Part shown: one piece after another, positions 16,726 through 25,374 of the stretch | Layout: the number at the start of each line of letters is the position of its first letter | How positions within the stretch are numbered: the stretch's first letter is position 1 | Source: Pseudomonadota bacterium | Lineage (GTDB): Bacteria > Chloroflexota > UBA6077 > JAJPGT01 | Reading direction: 5' to 3' | Length of the DNA: 64,000 nucleotides | NCBI GenBank assembly: GCA_021325655.1 | Contig: JAJPGT010000025.1 | Span: 61,546 to 125,545, forward strand | Translations under genes and position numbers: made by a program | Notes under the pieces: model-generated | The model's database searches: none | Seen by the model: the letters and a program-made list of their open reading frames with translations, nothing else | What the model was told of the DNA's origin: nothing

Positions 16726-16761
16726 GGACACTGTGGGGCCCGAGGGACACTGTGGGGCCCG
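16724..16761 (+). repeat. two perfect 19-bp tandem repeats
   Basis: AGGGACACTGTGGGGCCCG occurs at 16724-16742 and again at 16743-16761 without mismatch. The first copy covers the DUF4242 stop codon. Each copy contains the palindrome GGGGCCC. Function unknown. Confidence 0.8.
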
Positions 16762-17090
16762 TCCAGGAAGGCGCCGATGAGGCCTCGCTAAACCAAATGC
16801 CCGTTCCCTGCGCTGCCAGGTGGCTTCTCGAACCACCCCCGCCAGCGCGGCTCCCCGGCCACCAGCGCCGTGCAGCCGAGCCGCTTTCCCCCACTGCGCT
16901 CGCTGGCCTGCCCGCCAACGCGTGGCCCTCTCACGGAAAGTCCTGAGATCAGACCAAGGTCTCACCCCGGCTGCAACCGAGGTCCCCTCGCTGGCGGCCA
17001 CTCCGGGCGATAGGATGTTGGCCATTGGACAGTTGGGAGATGCGTGGGCACATTCCGCCGCATCCCCCATGGCGGAGGGAGATCAACGAC
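16762..17090. other. intergenic stretch without a clear gene
   Basis: About 330 bases before the FG-GAP gene. I see no supported reading frame, RNA gene or clear promoter; only the GGAGGGAG ribosome-binding site of the next gene at its end. Confidence 0.5.
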
Positions 17091-19367
17091 ATGACACTCG
17101 GACAGCACGTGGCACGCGTGCTCGGCTCCGGCCTGGCCGTGGTGCTCGCCAGCGGCCTCCTGGCCATCTCGGCCCTGGGGGCGCCAGCCCATCCTCAAGT
17201 GGGCGACTCGAGACTGTTCGCCACCTGGACCGGCTACGAGTCGGGCCGCTTCCTGGACGCCGTGGCCGCGGCCGATTTCAACGGCGACGGCAAGCCGGAC
17301 GTTGCCTGGGCGCGGGACGACTTCTTCCAGAACCAGATGGACGTCCAGCTCAACCTGGGCGACGGCACGCTCGGGCCGGCCGTCGGCTATCCGGCGAGCC
17401 TGTCCTCGCGCGACATCGCTGTTGGCGATCTCGACCGCGACCGCGACCTGGATATCGTCGTCGCCAGCCAGGGGACCACGCTCGCCAATTCGACGATCGA
17501 CCTGTATGTCAACAACGGCCACGGCGCGTTCACCCGACGCACCGCGACCGGCGGATCGGGCCCGACGCACCTCGTGCTGGCCGATCTCAACGGCGACGGC
17601 GCGCCCGACCTGGCGCTGTCGAACTACTGGACCGGCGCCGACGTGAGCGTGCTGCTGAACACCGGCACCGGCGCCTTCGGCCCGCAGAGTCGCTATCCGG
17701 TCGGGGATCACCCGTCGGGCATCGCCGCCGCCGACCTCGACGGGGACGGCGACCGCGATCTCGCGGTGGCGCGCCACGACTCCGGGCGCAACCGGGCAGT
17801 CGTCGAGGTGCTGGTGAACAACGGAACCGGCCGCTTCGTCCGCGCTCCGCAGCCCATCGTCACCATTAATAGCGGCCAGGACCCGGTTCTGGCGGCCGCG
17901 GACTTCAACGCCGACGGCCAGGCCGACCTGGCGGTGGGTGGGGCGAACACCGATCAGCAGACGGTTCTGCTCAATCGCGGCAACCGCACGTTCAGCCAGC
18001 AGTCCTACCCCGCCGGCCTCTCGGCGTCCTCCCTGCGCGCGCTCGACGTGAACGGCGACGGCGCGCCGGACCTGCTCAGCACCGCCAGCGGGGTGACGGT
18101 GCTCCTCAACCGGGGGGATGGCACATTCGGCGCGGCGACCACGGTCCAGTCCGGATACCTGCCGATCGACGCGACCGCGGCCGACTTCAACGGTGATGGA
18201 CGGACGGACCTGGCGGTCGCCAACCGCGGCACGAACACTGGCGCGATCCACCCACAGTTACGCAACGGCTCGTTCGCCCGGCCTCCGCTCTATCCGAACA
18301 GCCTCGGCCTGACGCTCGGCGTGGCGAGCGCCGACTTCGACCGCGACGGGAACGTGGATGTTGCTGAGAGCAGCGAGACGATCCAGATCATGCGCAACCA
18401 GGGCAACGGGACACTGGCCCCCGGGCAGGTGCTCCCCTCGGGCGGACCGGTTGGGACGCTGGTGCGCTCCGTGTACGCCTCGGACCTGAACGGCGACGGC
18501 GCCCCCGACCTCGTCTGGACCCCCGACGCCCCGCCGTATCCGTACGTCTACGCGCTCAATCGCGGCGATGGCAGCTTCGGCCCGATCACCATGGTGAATC
18601 TGCAGACCTGCGGGACCGGGCAGGTGACGACGGCGGACGTGGACAACGACGGCGACCAGGACGTGCTGGTGGCGAACGACCGCAGCGGACCGAGCGCCTT
18701 CTGCAACCAGGTGAGCCGCACCGTCCGGATCGCGCTCAACAACGGGAACGGGACATTCCGACCGGACTACGGGGTGGAGGTCTTCCCGCTCCCGGAACAG
18801 GCGATCGGGGCAGACGTGAATGGGGACGGCAAGACCGACCTGGTCTCGACGAGCGCGATGACCTCGGTCGCGCTCGGCATCGGCGGCGGGGCCTTTGCCC
18901 CGCGGACCGATTACAACGCCCGCGGGCGCGAGGTGGCGGCGAGCGACTTCACCGGGGACGGCGCACTCGACCTGGCAACCGTCGACAGCAGCACCAACAC
19001 CGCCTACGTGTTGCTCAACAACGGTGGTGGGATGTTCCCGAGCATCACCGCCTACCCGGGTGAGCAGATCTCCGGCTTTGCCAACAGCTTCTCCCTCGCC
19101 CTCGGCGATCTCGACGGCGACGGCGTCCTGGATCTGATCCTGGCCAACGCGGTCGGGAATAACGTCGGGGTGCACTTCGGCCACGGCGACGGGACGTTCG
19201 AGACACAGCAGATTCGCTACGGCGCCGACAGCGGCCTGCTCGACCTTGTCGCCGCCGACTTCAACCGCGATGGTCGGCTCGACCTCGCCGCCACCGCGAC
19301 CACCGGGACCGGCTTCAGTGGCGCGGTGCAGACGCTGCTCAACGCGCGGCGGACCGCCGGTGGCTGA
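17091..19367 (+). CDS. secreted FG-GAP/VCBS beta-propeller protein
   Basis: A 758-residue exported protein. A signal peptide (LGSGLAVVLASGLLAISALGA, residues 11-31) is followed entirely by repeats with calcium-binding loops of the type D-F-N-G-D-G-K-P-D. I count 14 such loops, enough for two seven-bladed integrin-alpha-like propellers. No enzyme domain, anchor or lipobox was found. GGAGGGAG precedes ATG 17091. Likely extracellular binding or adhesion; ligand unknown. The RCC1-repeat secreted protein follows 83 bases later, probably in one transcript. Confidence 0.88.
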   Translation: MTLGQHVARVLGSGLAVVLASGLLAISALGAPAHPQVGDSRLFATWTGYESGRFLDAVAAADFNGDGKPDVAWARDDFFQNQMDVQLNLGDGTLGPAVGYPASLSSRDIAVGDLDRDRDLDIVVASQGTTLANSTIDLYVNNGHGAFTRRTATGGSGPTHLVLADLNGDGAPDLALSNYWTGADVSVLLNTGTGAFGPQSRYPVGDHPSGIAAADLDGDGDRDLAVARHDSGRNRAVVEVLVNNGTGRFVRAPQPIVTINSGQDPVLAAADFNADGQADLAVGGANTDQQTVLLNRGNRTFSQQSYPAGLSASSLRALDVNGDGAPDLLSTASGVTVLLNRGDGTFGAATTVQSGYLPIDATAADFNGDGRTDLAVANRGTNTGAIHPQLRNGSFARPPLYPNSLGLTLGVASADFDRDGNVDVAESSETIQIMRNQGNGTLAPGQVLPSGGPVGTLVRSVYASDLNGDGAPDLVWTPDAPPYPYVYALNRGDGSFGPITMVNLQTCGTGQVTTADVDNDGDQDVLVANDRSGPSAFCNQVSRTVRIALNNGNGTFRPDYGVEVFPLPEQAIGADVNGDGKTDLVSTSAMTSVALGIGGGAFAPRTDYNARGREVAASDFTGDGALDLATVDSSTNTAYVLLNNGGGMFPSITAYPGEQISGFANSFSLALGDLDGDGVLDLILANAVGNNVGVHFGHGDGTFETQQIRYGADSGLLDLVAADFNRDGRLDLAATATTGTGFSGAVQTLLNARRTAGG

Positions 19368-19450
19368 GGCGTCCGCCGCGCGCCGCCCTCGGTCGGGCGA
19401 GCGCAGAACACGAGCCAGGCCTGGCAGCAGGAACTACTAAGGAGGAATTG

Positions 19451-20656
19451 ATGGCCACGCTCCACAGACACGTACGCACGGGATTCGTTCGGACGCTGCT
19501 CGCGCTCGTCGCGGCCCTGTCCCTGATCGCAGGGACCGCCGCGTTCGCCTTCGCCGCCCGCGTCGCGAGCGCACCCTCACCGCCAGGCGAGGTGGGGGCA
19601 TGGGGGAGCAACGCCTTCGGTGAGCTCGGGGACGGGACCACGACGGATCGCGCCACGCCGGTGCGGGTCAGCGGGCTGGTGGACGCCGTGGCGGTAGACG
19701 CGGGCGACCACCATAGCCTGGCGCTGCTCTCGGACGGGACCGTGCGAGCCTGGGGGCAGAACGGCAACGGCGAACTGGGCGACGGGACGACGACCGAGCG
19801 CCTCACCCCGGTACAGGTGGTCGGGCTGTCGGGGGTTATCGCCGTAGCCGGGGGCGGATTCCACAGTCTGGCGCTGCTGCGCGACGGGACAGTGCGGGCC
19901 TGGGGCTGGAATGCGAATGGCCAACTGGGCGATGGGACGACGACCGAGCGGCATACGCCCGTCGCCGTGGGAGGGCTAACAGGGGCGGTCGCCATCTCCG
20001 CGGGCGCCTACCACAGTCTAGCGCTGCTGGCAGACGGCACCGTGCGGGCCTGGGGCTGGAACCCGTACGGGCAGTTGGGCGACGGGACGACGACCGAGCG
20101 CCACACCCCCGTCGCAGTCACTCGCCTGTCAGGGGTAACGGCCATCTCCGCGGGCGGATTCCACAGCCTGGCACTGCTGTCGGACGGCACGGTGCGCGCG
20201 TGGGGGCTCAACGACAGCGGCCAGGTGGGCGATGGCACCACCACCAACCGCGACGCGCCAGTGGCAGTGGCCGGGCTGGCGGGAGTGACAGCCCTCGCCG
20301 GAGGCAGCTTCCATAGCCTGGCAGTGGTGGCCGGCGGCCGTGTTCGCGCCTGGGGCCTTAACGCGGAGGGCCAGCTCGGAGACGGCACCACGACCGATCG
20401 CCACACACCGACGGCGGTCAGCGGGATGCGCGGGGCGGTCGCCGTCTCCGCAGGCTTCGACCACAGCCTGGCGCTGCTGGGCAATGGCAGCATCGCGGCA
20501 TGGGGGCTTGACAATCACGGCCAGGTGGGCAACGGGACCGTGGCGACGATTGGTTGCCACTGCAAGACCACGCCAGTCCGGGTAAAGAACCGCACGGGCC
20601 AGCCGGTGACGATGATCTCGGCGGGTGGCGACCACAGCCTGGCGATCCAGCCCTGA
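19451..20656 (+). CDS. secreted RCC1-repeat seven-bladed propeller
   Basis: A 401-residue exported protein: signal peptide (LLALVAALSLIAGTAAFAFA, residues 16-35), then seven RCC1 repeats beginning AWG and running about 50 residues each (for example AWGQNGNGELGDGTTTER). Blades 2-4 are nearly identical, also at DNA level. The last blade has an insert with two Cys (GCHCKTT), possibly a disulfide. Exactly seven blades suggest one closed propeller with no other domain. ATG 19451 is chosen because AAGGAGG lies 6 bases upstream. Function outside the cell unknown. Confidence 0.9.
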   Translation: MATLHRHVRTGFVRTLLALVAALSLIAGTAAFAFAARVASAPSPPGEVGAWGSNAFGELGDGTTTDRATPVRVSGLVDAVAVDAGDHHSLALLSDGTVRAWGQNGNGELGDGTTTERLTPVQVVGLSGVIAVAGGGFHSLALLRDGTVRAWGWNANGQLGDGTTTERHTPVAVGGLTGAVAISAGAYHSLALLADGTVRAWGWNPYGQLGDGTTTERHTPVAVTRLSGVTAISAGGFHSLALLSDGTVRAWGLNDSGQVGDGTTTNRDAPVAVAGLAGVTALAGGSFHSLAVVAGGRVRAWGLNAEGQLGDGTTTDRHTPTAVSGMRGAVAVSAGFDHSLALLGNGSIAAWGLDNHGQVGNGTVATIGCHCKTTPVRVKNRTGQPVTMISAGGDHSLAIQP

Positions 20657-20662
20657 GTGAGT

Positions 20663-20713
20663 GCACTCCAGCCCTGCTAGCCTCGCCAGGCGCACCGCGC
20701 AGGGCTGGAGTGC
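20663..20713 (+). terminator. long inverted repeat after the RCC1 gene
   Basis: GCACTCCAGCCCTG (20663-20676) pairs perfectly with CAGGGCTGGAGTGC (20700-20713) across a 23-base loop. It starts 7 bases after the stop. No T-run follows, so a factor-independent terminator is only probable. Confidence 0.5.
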
Positions 20714-20862
20714 CTCCGCTCGTTGCCTGGCCGCTGCGAGTGCCCCCGCCGTGCCGCCAGGTGCTGTCACAGGCACCCATTCCACCCACCCCTCCCCAGC
20801 CCCACTCCCTAGCGGGGGGCCGCTGGCCGCGCCAACGAAGGGGACCGTTGCCGGGCGCGCGC

Positions 20863-20908
20863 TTGACAGCAGCGGACCCCCGCTCCTAGACTGGGTGGAA
20901 CGTTCCAC
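20863..20908 (+). promoter_or_regulatory. promoter with LacI-type palindromic operator
   Basis: TTGACA (20863-20868), 18 bases, TAGACT (20887-20892), then the perfect 14-bp palindrome GTGGAACGTTCCAC (20895-20908) over the expected transcription start. A central C-G step in an even palindrome is the usual operator form of LacI-family repressors. The operon downstream ends in a LacI-family gene, so autoregulation is likely. Confidence 0.75.
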
Positions 20909-20924
20909 GGCCCGGGGAGGGGAG

Positions 20925-22022
20925 ATGGTTGCTCGGCTGCGCGTCGGGGTGATTGGCTGCGGGCTGATCGCCCAGGTGATGCACCTGCCATACCTCCGGG
21001 AGCTGGGTGACCGCTTCGAGATCGCCGCGCTGAGCGACCTGTCGCCGTCCCTGCTCGACGCGCTCGGCGACGCCTACGGGGTGCCGGCCGAGCGACGCTG
21101 CCTGCGCTGGGAAGACCTGCTGGACCTCCCACTCGACGCGGTGATGGTGCTCACCTCCGGGAGCCACGCGCCGGCCGCGATCGCCGCGGCGCAGCGGGGT
21201 CGCCACGTCTTCGTCGAGAAGCCGATGTGTTTGAACGCGGCCGAAGGGGAGGCGATGGTCGCCGCAGCCCGCGCCGCCGGGGTGCGCCTCATGGTCGGCT
21301 ACATGAAGCGCTACGATCCCGCCTACGAGCGACTGCTCCAGGAGCTGCCCACACTGGCTGACCTGCGTCTGGTGCGGGCGACAACGCTGGAATCGCCCCT
21401 GGCCCCTTATGTCGCCCACTACCCGCTCCGCAAGGCGGCCGACGTGGACGAAGCGGTGCTGGCTCGGCTGCGGGCCGAGGACGAACAGCGGGTGGAGCAG
21501 GCCGTCGGGTCGGCGAGCGCGCTCGGTCGCTGGACGTACCGCTGGGTGCTGCTGGATAGCCTGGTGCACGAGCTGAACCTGCTACGTGGCGCACTCGGCG
21601 AGCCGGAGCGGATCGACTTCGCGGATATTCGCGAGCAGGGCGTTACCCTGGTGCTCACCTTCCCGGCGGCGCAGTGTGTGCTCTCCTGGGTGGACCTGCA
21701 ATCCGGCATCGCCCGCTATCAGCAGGAGTTCGCCTTCTACAGCCCCGAGCGAAGGCTCACACTCACGTTCCCGTCTCCGTTCCTGCGTAGCATGCCCACC
21801 CGCCTGACTCTGGAGAGTGGGGACAGCGGCACCTCCCGCTCCTGGCAAACCGAGGAGACGGTATCGTACGAGGAGGCGTTCAAGCGCGAACTGCTGGAGT
21901 TCTACGACGCTGTGGTGGGCGACCGCGAGCCGCGCACTCCGGGCCAGGATGGCCTGCGCGACGTGGCGCTCTGCCAGGCGATCGTCGCCAACTACGAGAC
22001 GCGTCGGTCCGCGGCGAGCTAA
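20925..22022 (+). CDS. Gfo/Idh/MocA family oxidoreductase (1)
   Basis: A 365-residue NAD(P)-dependent sugar or polyol dehydrogenase. Rossmann motif VGVIGCGLIAQVMH at residues 6-19 and the catalytic-region VEKPMC near residue 98. The C-terminal GFO-like sheet domain includes a Glu/Arg-rich segment with DSLVHELNLL near 210. ATG 20925 has GGGGAGGGGAG immediately upstream. First gene of the LacI-controlled operon; the second paralogue begins 16 bases after its stop. Confidence 0.88.
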   Translation: MVARLRVGVIGCGLIAQVMHLPYLRELGDRFEIAALSDLSPSLLDALGDAYGVPAERRCLRWEDLLDLPLDAVMVLTSGSHAPAAIAAAQRGRHVFVEKPMCLNAAEGEAMVAAARAAGVRLMVGYMKRYDPAYERLLQELPTLADLRLVRATTLESPLAPYVAHYPLRKAADVDEAVLARLRAEDEQRVEQAVGSASALGRWTYRWVLLDSLVHELNLLRGALGEPERIDFADIREQGVTLVLTFPAAQCVLSWVDLQSGIARYQQEFAFYSPERRLTLTFPSPFLRSMPTRLTLESGDSGTSRSWQTEETVSYEEAFKRELLEFYDAVVGDREPRTPGQDGLRDVALCQAIVANYETRRSAAS

Positions 22023-22038
22023 TCGAGGGAGGCCCGGG

Positions 22039-23193
22039 ATGGAGACCCGGCCAGAGGTCTGCATCGCCATCGTCGGCTATGGCGGGATGGGCAAGGCGCA
22101 CGCCTACGGCTACCGCATCGCCCCGCTCATCCGGACGCTCCCCTGCCGCCCCCGGGTGGTGGTTATCACCGGCCGGCACGCCAAGGCGGTGGAGCACGCC
22201 GCGCATGCCTACGACATCCCGGCCTGGTCCACCGACTGGCGGGCAGCGATCGAGCGAGACGACGTCGACGTGGTGGACGTGTGTACGCCCCCGGGGGCAC
22301 ACGTGGAGGTGGTGGTCGCCGCCGCTCGAGCCGGCAAGGCGGTGCTCTGTGAAAAGCCGCTCGCCGCGAGCTACGCCGAGGGGCGCCGGGCGCTCGCCGC
22401 GGTGCGCGAGGCCGGCGTGCTGAGCGCGATCGGGTTCAACTACCGGCGCCTGCCGGCGATCGCGCTGCTGAAGCAGCTCATTGACGACGGTGCGGTGGGC
22501 GAGGTACGCCTCTGGCGGGCACGCTGGCTGACCGACGAGTTCGCCGACCCGGCCACTCCGTTCGACTGGCGCTTCGACCGGGGGCTGGGTGGGACCACGA
22601 TCGCTGACCTCGGCGCGCACCTGATCGACCTCGCGGAATGGATGGTGGGAGAGATCGCGGAGGTGTTGGCACAGTCCGCGACCTTCATCCCGGAGCGCCC
22701 CGACCCCGGGGGTGGCCCGGCGCGCCGCGTCACCGTCGACGACGCCTCTTCGGCGCTGGTCCGCTTCGCCAGCGGCGCCCAGGGCACGTTCGAGCTGGCA
22801 CGGAGCTGCATCCGCCGCCCGTGTGACATGGCACTTGAAGTGAACGGGACCCGCGGCACGCTGTTCTTCGACTACGCTCGGCTCAACGAGCTGTGGTTCG
22901 GCGCGGCGGACGACGACCCGAGGCTCTACGGGCTGCGGCGGATCCGGGCCGAGCATCCGCGGCACCCCTACGCGGCGCAGTGGTGGCCGCTGGGCCAGGG
23001 GGTGGGCTGGGGGAGCAGCTTCGTCAACCAGGTGTGCGACCTGCTGGAGTGCTGGCCAGAAGGTCCCTGGGAGCCGAGCCTGGCCGTGGGGCTGCGGGTG
23101 CAGGCGGTGTGCGAGGCGATGGAGCGCTCGGCCGCCGAGCGCCGCTGGGTCACGCTCGCCGAGGTCGAGCGCGCCGCGCAACACTCGGAGTGA
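22039..23193 (+). CDS. Gfo/Idh/MocA family oxidoreductase (2)
   Basis: A 384-residue paralogue of the preceding enzyme, clearly divergent from it. AIVGYGGMGKAHAYGYR binds the nucleotide; LCEKPLAAS near residue 111 contains the conserved Lys-Pro; DLGAHLIDLAEWM near 195 holds the usual catalytic Asp/His pair, which the first paralogue lacks in this form. Two such enzymes plus an isomerase suggest stepwise oxidation and epimerisation of a sugar or inositol. GGGAGG precedes the ATG. Confidence 0.9.
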   Translation: METRPEVCIAIVGYGGMGKAHAYGYRIAPLIRTLPCRPRVVVITGRHAKAVEHAAHAYDIPAWSTDWRAAIERDDVDVVDVCTPPGAHVEVVVAAARAGKAVLCEKPLAASYAEGRRALAAVREAGVLSAIGFNYRRLPAIALLKQLIDDGAVGEVRLWRARWLTDEFADPATPFDWRFDRGLGGTTIADLGAHLIDLAEWMVGEIAEVLAQSATFIPERPDPGGGPARRVTVDDASSALVRFASGAQGTFELARSCIRRPCDMALEVNGTRGTLFFDYARLNELWFGAADDDPRLYGLRRIRAEHPRHPYAAQWWPLGQGVGWGSSFVNQVCDLLECWPEGPWEPSLAVGLRVQAVCEAMERSAAERRWVTLAEVERAAQHSE

Positions 23194-23211
23194 GACGAGG
23201 AGGAGCGAGCG

Positions 23212-24186
23212 ATGCGGATCGGCGTCGTCACCGAAGCGTTGGCCGGGCTCACACTCAGCGAGCTGCTCGACTGGCTGGTCCGGGAGGTGCCGGAGATCAC
23301 CGACCTGGAGATCGGCAGCGGCGGCTACGCCCCGCCGACGCACTGCGACCGGGCGGCGCTGCTGGCGAGCGCGGCGGAGCGGCGGCGCTGGCGGCACGAG
23401 ATCGAGACGCGCGGGCTGCGCGTGGCAGCGCTGAACGTGTGGGGCAACCCGCTCCACCCGGACGTGGACCTGGCCCGCCGGCACGATCGCGACTTGCGCG
23501 ACTCGATCCGGCTGGCCAGCGAGCTGGGGGTAGAGCGGGTGATCGCGATGGCCGGCTGCCCGGCGGCCGGGCCGGTGGACGGGATGATCCCGCACTTCGC
23601 CGCCGGCGGCTGGCTGCCCTATCTGGAGGGCGTCGGCGAGCGCCAGTGGAAGGAGCGAGTCGCACCCTACTGGACCGAGGTGTCCGAGTTCGCCCGCCGC
23701 GAGCATCCGGCGCTGCTGATCTGCCTGGAGCTCCACCCCGGGACCAACGTCTACAATGCCGAGACATTCGGGCGGCTGGCGGCGCTGGGCGACAACCTGG
23801 CCGCGAACCTCGACCCGAGCCACCTCTTCTGGCAGCACATGGATGCCGAGTTGATGGTACAACAGCTCGGGCGGCGGATCGGCTACTCGCACGGCAAGGA
23901 CGTGGTGTTCTCGGCGCAGAACCTGGCACTGAACGGGCTCCTGGACCACCGCTGGCCCAGCCCGCCCGAAGCCATGCCGTGGACGTTCGCCGTCGTCGGC
24001 AAGGGGCACGATCTGGCCTGGTGGCGGCGCTTCGCCCAGCTCCTGGGGGAGCACACTCGGGCGGAGACGATCTCCGTGGAGCACGAGGACCCGTTCGTCC
24101 CACCCCAGCAAGGGATCAAGGAAGCGGCGCGCCTCCTGGCAGCGGCGATCAGTGGCCGGCAGGCCGCCTCGGAGGTCCGGGCATGA
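23212..24186 (+). CDS. sugar phosphate isomerase/epimerase (TIM barrel)
   Basis: A 324-residue xylose-isomerase-like TIM barrel of the AP-endonuclease-2 superfamily. Divalent-metal residues are expected in ICLELHPGTNVYN (Glu near residue 179), NLDPSHLFWQHMD (Asp and His near 213) and VEHEDPF (Glu near 288). GAGGAGCGAGCG precedes the ATG. Its stop overlaps the next start (ATGA), showing translational coupling with the zinc dehydrogenase. Members act on keto-inositols, tagaturonate-like acids or ketoses; the substrate here is unknown. Confidence 0.88.
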   Translation: MRIGVVTEALAGLTLSELLDWLVREVPEITDLEIGSGGYAPPTHCDRAALLASAAERRRWRHEIETRGLRVAALNVWGNPLHPDVDLARRHDRDLRDSIRLASELGVERVIAMAGCPAAGPVDGMIPHFAAGGWLPYLEGVGERQWKERVAPYWTEVSEFARREHPALLICLELHPGTNVYNAETFGRLAALGDNLAANLDPSHLFWQHMDAELMVQQLGRRIGYSHGKDVVFSAQNLALNGLLDHRWPSPPEAMPWTFAVVGKGHDLAWWRRFAQLLGEHTRAETISVEHEDPFVPPQQGIKEAARLLAAAISGRQAASEVRA

Positions 24187-25352
24187 GCAGCGGCGTGCGC
24201 GCGGCGGTGATGAAAGCGCCGCGAAAGCTGGAGGTGGAGACGTTCCCGTACCCGGAGCTGGAGCCGGGCGCAGTGCTCCTGCAGGTGATCTATTCCGGCG
24301 TCTGCGGGACCGACAAGCACACCTGGCGCGGGGAGACCAAGCAGTACGCCGGAACACCGCACGAGCGCGAGCTGACCTATCCGCTCATCTGCGGCCACGA
24401 GACGGTCGGGATCGTCGCGGAGATTGGGCCCGGCGGGGCCGCGGACAGCGAGGGACGGCCACTGCGGGTGGGAGACCGGGTCGTCCCGGCTGCCAACGTC
24501 CCCTGTGGCCAGTGCTACTACTGCCGCAACGCCTACCCGTACTACTTCTGCGAGCACCTGGAAGACTACGGCAACAGCCTACACTGCGGCCGGCCGCCGG
24601 GCCTGTTCGGCGGCTGGGCCGAATACCTGTACCTGCTGCCCGGAACCCCGATCTTCCGTGTCCCGGACGAGCTGCCCTCCGAGGTGGCAGTGTACACTGA
24701 GGTGATGTCCGTCACGCACGGACTGGACGCCGCCCGGGCATTGGCGCAGACCTGGGGCGGGCCGGCGTACGGGGAGACCGTCGTGGTGCTGGGGGTGGGG
24801 CCGCTCGGACTCTGCCACCTCATCAAGGCGCGTCTGCTCGGCTGCGGGGAGCTGATCGCGGTCGACCGCTTTGACTCCCGCCTCGAGATGGCTCGCGCCT
24901 TCGGGGCAACGCTCACCCTGAACGCCGACCGCTCCAGCCCCGAGGAGCGGCTGGAGCGGGTGCGCGAGCGTACCGGTGGTCGGGGAGCGGACGTGGTGAT
25001 AGACACCAGCGGGGTGCCGGTGACGTTCCCAGAGAGCCTGCGCCTGGCCCGCACGGGCGGGGTGGTGGTGGAGGCCGGAGCGTTCGTGGACCTGGGCCCG
25101 GTGGGGGTCAACCCGAACGCGGACATCTGCACCAAGAACGTGGCCGTGCTCGGCATCGGGGGCGAGCGCGCCACCGCCTACGTCCCGGCAATGCGAATGC
25201 TCGCCCGCAATCTGAATCGCCTTCCGCTGCGCTCCGTCGTCACCCATCGCCTGCCGCTGGAGCGGGCAGCCGAGGCGGTGGAGCTGTCGCAGACGGACGC
25301 CGCGATGAAGGTCGTCCTCGCCCCATGGGGCGACGTGGGCGCGGGTGGCTGA
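24183..25352 (+). CDS. zinc-binding alcohol (polyol) dehydrogenase
   Basis: A 389-residue medium-chain dehydrogenase. Catalytic zinc ligands: Cys in VCGTDKHTW (about residue 41) and His-Glu in CGHETVGI; four structural-zinc cysteines in VPCGQCYYCRNAYPYYFCE. The NAD site GVGPLGLCHL follows near residue 203. An insert between the two zinc regions (KQYAGTPHERELTYP) makes it longer than most sorbitol dehydrogenases. Start overlaps the isomerase stop. Fits oxidation of a sugar alcohol in the operon pathway. Confidence 0.92.
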   Translation: MSSGVRAAVMKAPRKLEVETFPYPELEPGAVLLQVIYSGVCGTDKHTWRGETKQYAGTPHERELTYPLICGHETVGIVAEIGPGGAADSEGRPLRVGDRVVPAANVPCGQCYYCRNAYPYYFCEHLEDYGNSLHCGRPPGLFGGWAEYLYLLPGTPIFRVPDELPSEVAVYTEVMSVTHGLDAARALAQTWGGPAYGETVVVLGVGPLGLCHLIKARLLGCGELIAVDRFDSRLEMARAFGATLTLNADRSSPEERLERVRERTGGRGADVVIDTSGVPVTFPESLRLARTGGVVVEAGAFVDLGPVGVNPNADICTKNVAVLGIGGERATAYVPAMRMLARNLNRLPLRSVVTHRLPLERAAEAVELSQTDAAMKVVLAPWGDVGAGG

Positions 25353-25374
25353 ACTCCGGCTGGGCAGCGAGGCG

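Noticed and set aside
19590..20656. Regular 150-bp DNA repeats as a CRISPR or satellite array
   Set aside because: They are in frame and encode RCC1 blades; there are no short repeats with unique spacers.
20896..20907. TGGAACGTTCCA as a third LexA box
   Set aside because: LexA boxes of this type need four bases between GAAC and GTTC; here the half sites abut, which fits a LacI-type operator better.
21880..24357. An 825-codon open frame antisense to the sugar operon
   Set aside because: Sequence is rich in His, Gln and Arg without motifs; the plus-strand enzymes explain the region.
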